A stretch of 64,000 nt of DNA, from positions 62,001 to 126,000 of the forward strand of contig NZ_AVPT01000003.1 in assembly GCF_000768335.1 (NCBI RefSeq), read 5' to 3'. Position 1 is the first letter of the stretch. The number at the start of each line of letters is the position of its first letter. Below, one piece after another: positions 17,105-24,649 of the stretch. The DNA is from Lysobacter arseniciresistens ZS79. GTDB taxonomy: Bacteria > Pseudomonadota > Gammaproteobacteria > Xanthomonadales > Xanthomonadaceae. Under the pieces are notes generated by a model. The model was not told where the DNA came from. It worked only from the letters and a program-made list of their open reading frames with translations, and searched no databases. The translations under genes were made by a program, and so were the position numbers.

Positions 17105-18034
17105 TCAGGTGGCGCGTTGCAGCGCCGTCATCCGCACCGCAATGCGTTGCGCCAGCTCGTGCTCGGAGTACTTGGGCACGAAGTCGTCGGCGCCGACGCG
17201 CTCCACCATCGCGTGGTTGAACACGCCCGACAGCGAGGTGTGCAGCAGCACGTAGAGCCCGCGCAGGGCCGGGCTGCGCCGGATTTCCGTCGTCAGCGTG
17301 TAGCCGTCCATCGCCGGCATCTCGATGTCGGAAATCACCATCGCGTAGCGGCTGGCCGGCGGGCGGCCGGCGTCGGCCATCTGCTGCAGGTGCTCCAGCG
17401 CCTGGCGGCCGTCCGACAGCAGGGTCGCGCCCAGGCCGAGCTGCTCCAGTACCTGGCGGATCTGGTTGCGGGCGACGCGCGAGTCGTCCACCACCAGCAC
17501 CTCGTGTGGCACGCCGGGCGCCTGCGGCAGGGCGGTGATGCCGGCGGCGTCGCTGGCGCGCGGGGCCGACTCGGCCAGCACGCTCTCGACGTCGACCAGC
17601 TGGATCAGTTCGCCCTGGTGGCGGGTCACGCCGGTCAGGTAGTGGGCGTCGCCGCCGAGGTCGGGCGGCGGCTGGATGTCCTCGACCGCGATGTTGACGA
17701 TGCGTTCCACCCCCGACACCAGGAAGCCCTGGACGGTGCGGTTGAACTCGGTCACCACCAGGTAGCCGGGCTCGGCGCCGTCGTGGGCGTGGCCGATCGC
17801 ACGGGCGAGGTCGAGCACCGCCACGGTGCGGCCGCGCACGTCGGCCGCGCCGGCGAACGCCGACGGCAACTGCGGCAGGGTGAACAGCGGCGGCCGCGGG
17901 ATCACCTCCTGCACCTTGAACACGTTCACGCCAAAAAGCTGACGCGTGCCGAGGCGGAACAGCAGCAGGGCCAGCCGGTTGTGGCCCGCCAGGCGGGTAC
18001 GTTGATCGATGCGGTCCAGCAGGTCGCGGCTCAT
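17105..18034 (-). CDS. cheV: Chemotaxis coupling protein CheV (CheW-REC)
   Basis: CheV couples chemoreceptors to the CheA kinase and adapts through phosphorylation of its own receiver. The 309-residue protein has a CheW-like domain at about 15-165 (FGVNVFKVQEVI, DVRGRTVAVLDLARAIGHA, VTEFNRTVQGFLVSGVERIV). The receiver domain is at about 180-305 (VLVVDDSRVARNQIRQVLEQ, phosphoacceptor in MVISDIEMPAMDG, KYSEHELAQRI). The start is ATG at 18034 (MSRDLLDRID). No SD sequence precedes it, and a sigma-28 promoter would begin transcription almost at the ATG. Longer open frames upstream run through flgA antisense and are not used. Confidence 0.94.
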   Translation of the reverse strand: MSRDLLDRIDQRTRLAGHNRLALLLFRLGTRQLFGVNVFKVQEVIPRPPLFTLPQLPSAFAGAADVRGRTVAVLDLARAIGHAHDGAEPGYLVVTEFNRTVQGFLVSGVERIVNIAVEDIQPPPDLGGDAHYLTGVTRHQGELIQLVDVESVLAESAPRASDAAGITALPQAPGVPHEVLVVDDSRVARNQIRQVLEQLGLGATLLSDGRQALEHLQQMADAGRPPASRYAMVISDIEMPAMDGYTLTTEIRRSPALRGLYVLLHTSLSGVFNHAMVERVGADDFVPKYSEHELAQRIAVRMTALQRAT

Positions 18035-18041
18035 GGCGGGT

Positions 18042-18068
18042 TTGTCGGCCGCCGCGGGCGGTTCTTGA
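18042..18068 (-). promoter_or_regulatory. Sigma-28 promoter of cheV
   Basis: Minus strand: TCAAGAAC (-35), eleven bases, GCCGACAA (-10), close to the FliA consensus and to the TCAAG variant seen in pseudomonads. The -10 ends seven bases before the cheV ATG, so the transcript would be leaderless or nearly so. Confidence 0.7.
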
Positions 18069-18115
18069 GGGCGGGCGATGTCCGTGAATCCCTGCGGGCG
18101 TCGCGCCGCCGGACG

Positions 18116-18131
18116 CGGCACGGGACTTGCC
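18116..18131 (+). promoter_or_regulatory. Sigma-54 promoter of flgA
   Basis: CGGCACGGGACTTGCC matches TGGCAC-N5-TTGC with exact GG-N10-GC spacing. Initiation near 18142 leaves a short leader before the GTG at 18165 and excludes the upstream ATG at 18078 as the start of flgA. Confidence 0.88.
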
Positions 18132-18164
18132 TCCACCGGGGTGAACCCGATCCCGGAGCCTTCC

Positions 18165-18839
18165 GTGCGGCCGATGTCGTTGTCCCTCCTGCTGGTGCTG
18201 GCGCTGCCCGTCGGCCTTGTCCCTCCCCGGGCGTCCGCCGCGGACGGGGCGATCACCGAGCCCGCGGCCATCCGTGCCGCGGCGATTGCCGCGGTCGGTG
18301 GCGATGCGTCCAGCGCCGAGGCGACCGTCGACCCCAACCTGCGCATGGCGGCCTGCAGCGCGCCGTTGCAGGCGGTGCCGACCAGCACCCGGGTGGTGCA
18401 GGTGCGTTGCCCCGACGCGCCCGGCTGGCACCTGTACGTGCCGGTGCAGGTGCGCCGGGTCGAACAGGTCGCGGTGCTGACCGAACCGGTGCAGGCCGGC
18501 CAGACCATCACCGCGGACATGCTGGCGATGCGCCGGCGCGACATGGCCGGCGCCGGCGAGGGTTTCACCAACCCGGCCGAGCTGGTCGGCCAGACTGCCC
18601 ACCGCGGACTGGCCCCGGGCGCCGCGCCGACCGATGTGGACGTTGCCGACGTGCCGCTGCTGCGCCGCGGCGACCCGGTGGTGCTGGTCTCGCGCGCCGG
18701 CGGGATCGAGGTGCGGGTGGCGGGCCGCGTGCTCGGCCGGCCGATGCCGGGCGGGGCGGTGTCGGTCGAGAACCTGCAGTCGCGGCGGGTGGTGCGCGGC
18801 CGGGTGGCCGGTGCCGGGATCGTCGAGGTCATGCGTTGA
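18165..18839 (+). CDS. flgA: P-ring assembly chaperone FlgA
   Basis: FlgA is the periplasmic chaperone needed for P-ring (FlgI) assembly. From GTG at 18165 the precursor has 224 residues. The start is chosen from GGAG seven bases upstream and from the sigma-54 site at 18116-18131; ATG at 18174 (MSLSLLLVLALPVGL) is the alternative and gives the same signal peptide. Mature features are the EATVDPNLRMAACSAPLQAV block with a conserved cysteine, a SAF-type domain (LTEPVQAGQTITADML), and the C-terminal RRVVRGRVAGAGIVEVMR. It stands divergent from cheV. Confidence 0.94.
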   Translation: MRPMSLSLLLVLALPVGLVPPRASAADGAITEPAAIRAAAIAAVGGDASSAEATVDPNLRMAACSAPLQAVPTSTRVVQVRCPDAPGWHLYVPVQVRRVEQVAVLTEPVQAGQTITADMLAMRRRDMAGAGEGFTNPAELVGQTAHRGLAPGAAPTDVDVADVPLLRRGDPVVLVSRAGGIEVRVAGRVLGRPMPGGAVSVENLQSRRVVRGRVAGAGIVEVMR

Positions 18840-18902
18840 GGCTGGCGGCACGGGCTTGCCGCGCCGGCCGGCGTGGTCGCGACGTGGGTTCAGGGAAGCC
18901 GC

Positions 18903-18929
18903 TAAAGTTCGGCCGGCGGGCGCCGTTAC
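18903..18929 (+). promoter_or_regulatory. Sigma-28 promoter of flgM
   Basis: TAAAGTTC, eleven bases, GCCGTTAC: an almost perfect FliA promoter. It gives flgM (and flgN plus the kinase behind it) a late promoter in addition to read-through from flgA. Confidence 0.92.
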
Positions 18930-18960
18930 CGGGTTCGACCGAGCCACCAGGAGCATTCCC

Positions 18961-19272
18961 ATGACCACCAAGATCGACGGCGCACCGCCGCCGGCCGTCC
19001 GTACCGCCGAGCTGGCAGCGGCCGGTGCCGCCCAGGTGCGTTCGGGCGAGGACCGTTCACAGCCGGTCGCGGCCGCGCCGGCCTCCGACAGCGTCCGCCT
19101 GACCGGCGAGGCCGAGGGCCTGCAGGCGATGCAGCGCGAACTCGGCGCCCCGGGCATCGACCTGGCGCGCGTCAACGAGATCCGGAGCGCGCTGGCCGAC
19201 GGCAGCTACCGCGTCGACCCGCAGCAGATCGCCAGCCGCATGCTGGCGCTCGAAAGCGAGCTCGGCCAGTGA
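18961..19272 (+). CDS. flgM: Anti-sigma-28 factor FlgM
   Basis: FlgM binds FliA and is exported once the hook is complete, releasing late gene expression. The 103-residue protein has the disordered Ala/Pro-rich N-terminus typical of exported FlgM. Its C-terminal FliA-binding region includes DSVRLTGEAEGLQAMQREL and VNEIRSALADGSYRVDPQQI then ASRMLALE. SD AGGAG precedes the ATG at 18961. Its own sigma-28 promoter gives the usual feedback loop. The stop overlaps the flgN GTG. Confidence 0.95.
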   Translation: MTTKIDGAPPPAVRTAELAAAGAAQVRSGEDRSQPVAAAPASDSVRLTGEAEGLQAMQRELGAPGIDLARVNEIRSALADGSYRVDPQQIASRMLALESELGQ

Positions 19273-19634
19273 GCTCCGCGGTCGTCCAGCCGGTGACGGC
19301 GCCGGCGGCCGATGCGCTGGACTCGCTCGAGCAGGCGCTGCAGGCCGAGCGCCGCGCGCTGCTTGCGCATGACGTCGACGCGCTGCTCGATTCGACCCAG
19401 GCCAAGCTGCGCGCGCTGCGGCAGGTCGAGGCGCTGCCCCTGCGCGGCAACGACCCGGCACGGGTCAGCGCGCTGAGCGAGCTCAACCGAGCCAACTCCA
19501 TCCTGCTCGCCCGCCGCCGCCGCGAGGTGAACTGGGCCCTCCGCCACCTTGGCCGCGTCGAATCGACGGGCGTGTACGATGCCGGTGGGCAATCGGGCGC
19601 ACGTCCGCAGGTGCGCTGCCTCGGAGTGGGATGA
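19269..19634 (+). CDS. flgN: FlgN-like flagellar export chaperone
   Basis: A 121-residue, mainly helical protein placed directly after flgM as in many gammaproteobacteria. FlgN-type chaperones protect FlgK and FlgL before export. Sequence support is the helical N-terminal region (DALDSLEQALQAERRALLAH, DVDALLDSTQAKLRAL) and the LNRANSILLARRRREVNWAL segment that resembles the substrate-binding helix. The family is poorly conserved, so position carries much of the weight. The GTG start overlaps the flgM stop (GTGA) and its stop overlaps the kinase ATG (ATGA). Confidence 0.8.
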   Translation: MSSAVVQPVTAPAADALDSLEQALQAERRALLAHDVDALLDSTQAKLRALRQVEALPLRGNDPARVSALSELNRANSILLARRRREVNWALRHLGRVESTGVYDAGGQSGARPQVRCLGVG

Positions 19635-20872
19635 GCGAACGACCCGACACATCGACGCACCCCGGCGACTGGAGCGACGACATGCTCTGGGCGCTGGCCG
19701 CGGTCGACACCGCGGTGCTGCTGGTCGACCCCGACGGTGCGCTGGTCCATGCCAACGAGGCCGCCCGCCTGCTGGCGATGCGGCTCGGCGACGGCTCCAC
19801 CCCGGCGCAGCTGTTGGCGCGCGTGCCCGACGCCGCCTGGGACGCCGCGGTCATTGACGGACGCTGGTCCGGCGACCTCGTGGTCGACGAACCGCCGATC
19901 GTGCTCGAAGCACGCCTCTACTGCGGTCGCGGCGAACACGCCGGCCGGCGCTTCGCCACCTTCACCGACGTCTCCGCCCGCTCGGCCCGCGAGGGCGAGC
20001 TGCAGCAGCGCCACGACGAACTGCAGCGCACCTACCGCCGCCTGGCCGGTGCACAGGAGCAGTTGCTGCAATCCGAGAAGATGGCCTCGATCGGCCAGCT
20101 CGCCGCCGGCGTCGCCCACGAGATCAACAACCCGATCGGCTACGTCCACTCCAACCTCGGCACGCTGCAGGAGTACACCGGCGCGCTGATGGCGCTGATC
20201 GAGGGCTACGCCAACGCGCTGGGTGCAGACGACCCGGCGTCCTGCCGCGATGCGATCCGCGGCATGCGCGAAAGGCTCGACTTCGACTTCATCTCCGGCG
20301 ACCTGCCGCAGTTGCTGTCGGAGTCGCGCGAGGGCATCGAGCGGGTCACCAAGATCGTGCAGGATCTCAAGGACTTCTCGCGCGTCGGCCGCGACGAGGC
20401 GATGCGCCCGTCGGACCTTGAGCGCGGGCTGGAGTCGACCCTCAACATCGTCTGGAACGATCTCAAGTACAAGGTCCGGGTCGAGAAGCACTACGGCGAA
20501 CTGCCGCTGGTGGAGTGCCACGCCTCCGAGATCAACCAGGTGCTGATGAACCTGCTGATCAACGCCGGCCAGTCGATCGCCGAGCGCGGCACGATAAGCC
20601 TTGCGACCGGCTGCGAGGATGACGAGGCCTGGATCTCCATCGCCGACAGCGGCTGCGGCATCGCAGAGGAGTCGCTGCAGAAGATCTTCGACCCCTTCTA
20701 CACGACCAAGCCGATCGGCCGCGGCACCGGCCTCGGGCTGGCGATCTGCTACAGCATCGTCGCCAAGCACCACGGCCGGATCGAGGTGTCGAGCCGGCTC
20801 GGCGTGGGCACCACGTTCCGGGTGGTGCTGCCGGTGCGGCAGCCGGCAGGCGTCGCCGACGCGCAGGCGTAA
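19631..20872 (+). CDS. PAS-type sensor histidine kinase of the flgM operon
   Basis: A 413-residue soluble kinase with no membrane segment. It has an N-terminal PAS-like domain at about 20-115 (DTAVLLVDPDGALVHANEAA) and a short coiled coil at about 120-150. The dimerisation/phosphoacceptor motif is GVAHEINNPIGYVHSN, with H163. A large insertion separates it from the ATPase domain, which has the N box (MNLLINAGQSI), G1 (ADSGCGIAEE), F box (FDPFYTTKP) and G2 (GRGTGLGLAIC). The HEINNP form is typical of kinases that pair with NtrC-like or stand-alone receivers. Four-base overlap with flgN puts it in the flagellar regulon. No response-regulator gene follows, but the facing gene at 20879-22618 ends in a receiver domain. 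Confidence 0.9.
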   Translation: MSERPDTSTHPGDWSDDMLWALAAVDTAVLLVDPDGALVHANEAARLLAMRLGDGSTPAQLLARVPDAAWDAAVIDGRWSGDLVVDEPPIVLEARLYCGRGEHAGRRFATFTDVSARSAREGELQQRHDELQRTYRRLAGAQEQLLQSEKMASIGQLAAGVAHEINNPIGYVHSNLGTLQEYTGALMALIEGYANALGADDPASCRDAIRGMRERLDFDFISGDLPQLLSESREGIERVTKIVQDLKDFSRVGRDEAMRPSDLERGLESTLNIVWNDLKYKVRVEKHYGELPLVECHASEINQVLMNLLINAGQSIAERGTISLATGCEDDEAWISIADSGCGIAEESLQKIFDPFYTTKPIGRGTGLGLAICYSIVAKHHGRIEVSSRLGVGTTFRVVLPVRQPAGVADAQA

Positions 20873-20878
20873 CCCCGC

Positions 20879-22618
20879 TCAGAACCCGGCTTCGCCCGCC
20901 GCGCGCCGCTCGAACGCGCGGAACGCGGCGTGGATGTGCTCGCGCAGCTCCTCGTCGTTCCACGGCTTGGTCAGGAAGCGGTAGATCGCGCCGCGGTTGA
21001 TCGCCTCGGTGATCGTGGCCACGTCGGTGTAGCCCGACAGCACCAGCCGGATCGTGTCGGGGTACAGGTCGCGGACGCGGCCGAGGAACTCGGTGCCGCT
21101 CATGTCGGGCATGCGCTGGTCGGAGACGATCACCTGCACCGCGTTGCTGGCGAGCAGGTCGAACGCCTCGCTCACGCTGTTGGCGGTGAGGATCCGGTAG
21201 CCGTCGCGGCGGAACAGGCGGACCAGCGAGCGCAATACGTTTTCCTCGTCGTCGAGCAGCAGCAGGGTGCGCTCGGGACGGGTCGCGGCGAACGCGCCCG
21301 GCAGCAGGAAGCGGCGCCGGATCAGGTCGTCGAGCTCGTCGGCCGGCAACGGCGCACTGAACAGGTAGCCCTGGAAGAAGTCGCAATGGTTGCGGCGCAG
21401 GAAGCCGAGTTCGGCCTCGTTCTCCACGCCCTTGGCGGTGACCTTCATGCCCAGCCGGTGGCCCATCGCGATGATGCCGCGCACGATCGCCGCGCTGCGG
21501 GTGTCGCTGGCCACGTTGCGGATGAAGCTGCGGTCGATCTTGAGCCGGTCCAGCGGGTACTGCGCCAATGCGGCGAAACTCAGGCCGCCGAGGCCGAAGT
21601 CCTGCACGGTGAGGGTGGCGCCGAGGTCGCGCAGGCCGTTGAGGGTGTCGAACACCTGGCGGGCGTCGAGCGCGAGCACGTTCTCGGAGATCTCGAACTC
21701 CATCGCGCCGCCGGGCACGCCCTCGCGGTGCAGCAGCTCGCCGATGCGGTCGACGCAGTCGGCCTGGGCCAGCATCGAGCCGGCCAGGTGCACCGACATG
21801 CCGAGGTAGTCCAGGCCCTGCGCGCGCCAGTCGGCCAGTTGCCGGACCGCGGTCGCGGTGACCCATTCGCCGAGGCGGGCCGACAGGCCGACGCGCTCGA
21901 CGATGTCCATGAACCGGTTCGGCCGCAGCAGGCCGCCGTCGGTCTGCCAGCGCAGCAGCGCGCCGAAGCCGGTCAGGCCGCCGTCGCTGGCGCTCACCAG
22001 CGGCTGGTAGAACAGCCGGAATTCGTCGTTGTCCAGCGCCTCCACCAGCCGTCCGGCGAAGCCGTCGCCGCTGGCCGGGCGGGCCGGGCGGGTCGAGTAG
22101 TGGCCGACCGCGTCGAGGCCTTCCTCCTTGACCCGGCGCAGCGCCTGCTCGGCCTTGGACAGCAGGCCGGCGGCGTCGTGGGCGTGGTCGGGGTAGGTCG
22201 CGATGCCGATCGAGATCGTCATCGGCAACGTGTACGGCGGGATCGACAGCGGGATCTCGAGCGCGTCGCGCAGGCGCTCGGCCAGGCCGGCGCCGTCGAG
22301 CTCGCTGTCGCGGTAGCCGATGCCGGCGATGAACTCGTCGCTGTTGAGCCGCCACAGCCAGGCATCCGACGGGATCGCCTTGCGCAGCCGCTGGGCGACC
22401 GCCGCCAGGGCCTGGTCGCCGATGTCCTCGCCCATGTTCGCGTTGATCGAACGGAACATGTCGATGTCGATGTGGAGCAGCGCCACCCGCCGCTTGGTGG
22501 CGCCGGCGGCGGCCAGCGCCGTGGCCAGGTTGGGACCGTTGGCGCCGAGCCGGTAGACCCCGGTCACGGGGTCGGTGGCGATGCTCCCGAAATCGTCATA
22601 GCGCTGCGACATCGCCAC
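20879..22618 (-). CDS. Degenerate GGDEF-EAL protein with C-terminal receiver domain
   Basis: A 579-residue protein with three domains: GGDEF-like (about 15-170), EAL-like (about 185-435) and receiver (about 450-565). The GGDEF loop reads LNSDEF (residues 91-96), so the two glycines are gone. The EAL signature reads GAL (219-221), the usual SVNLS block is SVHLAG, DDFG is QDFG, and EGVE is KGVE. Several metal and catalytic residues are thus missing, so neither cyclase nor phosphodiesterase activity is expected, though c-di-GMP binding is possible. The receiver is intact (LLLDDEENV, D500 in VSDQRMPDMSG, LSGY, LTKPW) and resembles those of HD-GYP proteins. It converges with the histidine kinase, six bases apart. 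Confidence 0.88.
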   Translation of the reverse strand: MAMSQRYDDFGSIATDPVTGVYRLGANGPNLATALAAAGATKRRVALLHIDIDMFRSINANMGEDIGDQALAAVAQRLRKAIPSDAWLWRLNSDEFIAGIGYRDSELDGAGLAERLRDALEIPLSIPPYTLPMTISIGIATYPDHAHDAAGLLSKAEQALRRVKEEGLDAVGHYSTRPARPASGDGFAGRLVEALDNDEFRLFYQPLVSASDGGLTGFGALLRWQTDGGLLRPNRFMDIVERVGLSARLGEWVTATAVRQLADWRAQGLDYLGMSVHLAGSMLAQADCVDRIGELLHREGVPGGAMEFEISENVLALDARQVFDTLNGLRDLGATLTVQDFGLGGLSFAALAQYPLDRLKIDRSFIRNVASDTRSAAIVRGIIAMGHRLGMKVTAKGVENEAELGFLRRNHCDFFQGYLFSAPLPADELDDLIRRRFLLPGAFAATRPERTLLLLDDEENVLRSLVRLFRRDGYRILTANSVSEAFDLLASNAVQVIVSDQRMPDMSGTEFLGRVRDLYPDTIRLVLSGYTDVATITEAINRGAIYRFLTKPWNDEELREHIHAAFRAFERRAAGEAGF

Positions 22619-22621
22619 AGC

Positions 22622-24055
22622 TTACTTCCCGTCGGCGTCTCCGTCGGCGTCGGCCTTGGTGCCGCTGCCGAAGTCGCCCTCGGCCGAAGCCGCGAGGTAG
22701 GCGAACACCGCGTAGGCGGCGACGTTCTGCGCCAGCGCGGCCGGGTCGATCTTGTCGAAGGTGTCGTCGGGGGTGTGGTGCAGGTCGAAGTAGTCGGTGC
22801 CGTCCTGCGCCAGCCGCGCCCAGGCCAGGCCCCCGGCGGCGAACGGGCTGATGTCCGGACCGGGGCCGCCCCTGTCGCCGGCGTACTCGATGCCCAGCGG
22901 CGCCAGCACCTGCGCGATCCGCTTCACCGCGCCCTGCGCGTAGTCCGGCGCGCCGGTGCTGATGGCGTAGATGCGACCGGCGCCGAAGTCGCTCTCGGCG
23001 GCGATCTGGTGCTTGCGGACCTCGTCGGCATACTTCTCCGCGTACGCCTTGCCGCCCCACAGGCCCTGCTCCTCGTTGGCGAAGGCGACCACGCGGATGG
23101 TGCGCGCCGGCGCCCGGTCGAGGTCGCCGATCAGCTTGCCGGCGGCCATCGTCAGGCCGACGCCCGCGCCGTCGTCGATCGCGCCGGTGCCGAGGTCCCA
23201 GGAGTCCAGGTGGCCGCCGATCAGCACCACCTCGTCGGGCTTGCTGCTGCCGGTGATCTCGCCGATCACGTTGTGGCTGGTGGCTTCGCCGTCCCAGCCG
23301 CAGTCCAGTGCCAGCCGCACCGTGACCGGCTGGCCAAGCGCCAGCAGGCGGGCCAGCTGGTCGGCGTCGGGCACCGACAGCGCGGCCGACGGGATCGGCT
23401 CCAGGCCCTCGTCGAAACGGGTGATGCCGGTGTGCGGGTTGCGGTGCGAGTCGGTGCCGGCCGAGCGCATCAGGTAGCCGATCGCGCCGGCGCGGATCGC
23501 CGCCGACGGCCCGCGCGAACGCACGCGCGAGCCCGGGCCGTAGCCGCTGCCGTCGCGGGCGCGCTCCATCTTGTAGTCGATGAAGGCGATCCTGCCGTCG
23601 AGCGAACCGGCCGGCGCGGCCTCCAGTGCGGCGAGGTCGGGAAAGCGCACGACCTCGGCTTCGACCGTACCGCCCGGGCTGCCGCCCAGCGCGGTGACCG
23701 ACAGCGGCTGGGCGTAGCGGCCGGTGACCCGCGCGCTCTCGCTGCGGCGCTCCCACTTGGGGAAGGTGACCGGTTCCAGCCACACCTTGTCGTAGCCCAG
23801 CGCCTCGAACTTCGCCTTGGCCCACTGCACGGCGCGGGCGTCGGCCTCGCTGCCGGGCAGGCGCGGGCCGATCTCGGTGGTCAGCGATTCGGTGATGCGG
23901 TAGCCGAGGTCGCTGGCCAGCGCGGTCTCGCGCAGCTGCGTTGCGGTCTCGACCACCGCGTCGGGGATGCGGGTGGCTTCGGCGGCCTGGGCGGCCGGTG
24001 CCAGCAGCAGGGAGGCGGCCAGGGTGGTGCCGAGCAAGTTCGGGATCGCGCGCAT
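22622..24055 (-). CDS. Secreted M28-family zinc aminopeptidase/carboxypeptidase
   Basis: A 477-residue exported metallopeptidase. The signal peptide is MRAIPNLLGTTLAASLLLAP with cleavage near AQA-AEA. A protease-associated domain occupies about 125-250, then the M28 catalytic domain. Likely di-zinc ligands and catalytic residues are H282 and D284 in GGHLDSWDLGTGA, D294/D295 in DDGAG, E328-E329 in ANEEQG, a later aspartate in SDFGAG, and HHTPDDT near the C-terminus. It resembles plasma glutamate carboxypeptidase-type members, which remove residues from peptides. The acidic tail is short and Asp/Gly-rich. It stands alone, just after the mscL terminator. Confidence 0.9.
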   Translation of the reverse strand: MRAIPNLLGTTLAASLLLAPAAQAAEATRIPDAVVETATQLRETALASDLGYRITESLTTEIGPRLPGSEADARAVQWAKAKFEALGYDKVWLEPVTFPKWERRSESARVTGRYAQPLSVTALGGSPGGTVEAEVVRFPDLAALEAAPAGSLDGRIAFIDYKMERARDGSGYGPGSRVRSRGPSAAIRAGAIGYLMRSAGTDSHRNPHTGITRFDEGLEPIPSAALSVPDADQLARLLALGQPVTVRLALDCGWDGEATSHNVIGEITGSSKPDEVVLIGGHLDSWDLGTGAIDDGAGVGLTMAAGKLIGDLDRAPARTIRVVAFANEEQGLWGGKAYAEKYADEVRKHQIAAESDFGAGRIYAISTGAPDYAQGAVKRIAQVLAPLGIEYAGDRGGPGPDISPFAAGGLAWARLAQDGTDYFDLHHTPDDTFDKIDPAALAQNVAAYAVFAYLAASAEGDFGSGTKADADGDADGK

Positions 24056-24080
24056 CAGGTCTCCTGCAGGGGCCGCGGCC

Positions 24081-24122
24081 CCGGAAAGAACGAAGCCGCG
24101 AGCGTATCAACTCGCGGCTTCG
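24081..24122 (-). terminator. Rho-independent terminator downstream of mscL
   Basis: Perfect 12-pair minus-strand stem CGAAGCCGCGAG/CTCGCGGCTTCG with an eight-base loop, followed by TTCTTTCC. It lies 60 bases after the mscL stop and upstream of the M28 peptidase gene. Confidence 0.85.
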
Positions 24123-24181
24123 TGCCGGGGTGCCTCAAGTCACGCAGGGCTGTGCCGCGCTTGGCAGTTCGATGGTCGCGC

Positions 24182-24601
24182 TTACAGGCCCGGCCGCTTG
24201 AGCGAATCGCGGATCTCGCGCAGCAGCAGCACTTCCTCGGCCGGCGCGGCGGCGACGGCCTCCGGCGGCGGGTTCATGCGGTTGTAGGCCTTGATCACGA
24301 GGAAGATCACGAACGCGATCAGCAGGAAGTCGATGATCGTCTGGATGAACGCGCCGTAGGTGATCACCGGTGCGGCGGCGGCCTGCGCGGCGGCGAGGTT
24401 GGCGTAGTCGTTGCCGTCCAGCGCGACGAACAGCTGCGAGAAGTCCACCCCGCCCATCGCCATGCCGACCACCGGCATGATGATGCCGTCGACCATCGCG
24501 GTGACGATCTTGCCGAATGCCGCGCCGATGACCACGGCGACCGCCAGGTCGAGTACGTTGCCGCGGTTGATGAATGCCTTGAACTCACTGACCAGGCTCA
24601 T
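24182..24601 (-). CDS. mscL: Large-conductance mechanosensitive channel MscL
   Basis: MscL is the inner-membrane emergency valve that opens under hypo-osmotic tension. The 139-residue protein has the N-terminal amphipathic helix (MSLVSEFKAFINRGNVLDLA) and TM1 (AVAVVIGAAFGKIVTAMVDG) with the pore-lining AVxxxGxAFG pattern. A periplasmic loop, TM2 (FIQTIIDFLLIAFVIFLVIK) and the cytoplasmic helix ending LREIRDSLKR follow. The length is canonical. It lies 48 bases downstream of the hydrolase gene in the same direction, with an AT-rich stretch (TATATATTC) between that may hold its own promoter. Confidence 0.97.
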   Translation of the reverse strand: MSLVSEFKAFINRGNVLDLAVAVVIGAAFGKIVTAMVDGIIMPVVGMAMGGVDFSQLFVALDGNDYANLAAAQAAAAPVITYGAFIQTIIDFLLIAFVIFLVIKAYNRMNPPPEAVAAAPAEEVLLLREIRDSLKRPGL

Positions 24602-24649
24602 GGTCTTGCTCTCCGTAGTGTGGACCCAGCGGGTGAATATATATCCCCG

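Noticed and set aside
18078-18164. ATG at 18078 as start of flgA
   Set aside because: It lies upstream of the sigma-54 promoter and would place about 30 polar residues before the signal peptide.
20879-22618. Active phosphodiesterase or diguanylate cyclase
   Set aside because: LNSDEF replaces GGDEF, and GAL, QDFG and KGVE replace EAL, DDFG and EGVE, so key catalytic residues are missing in both domains.
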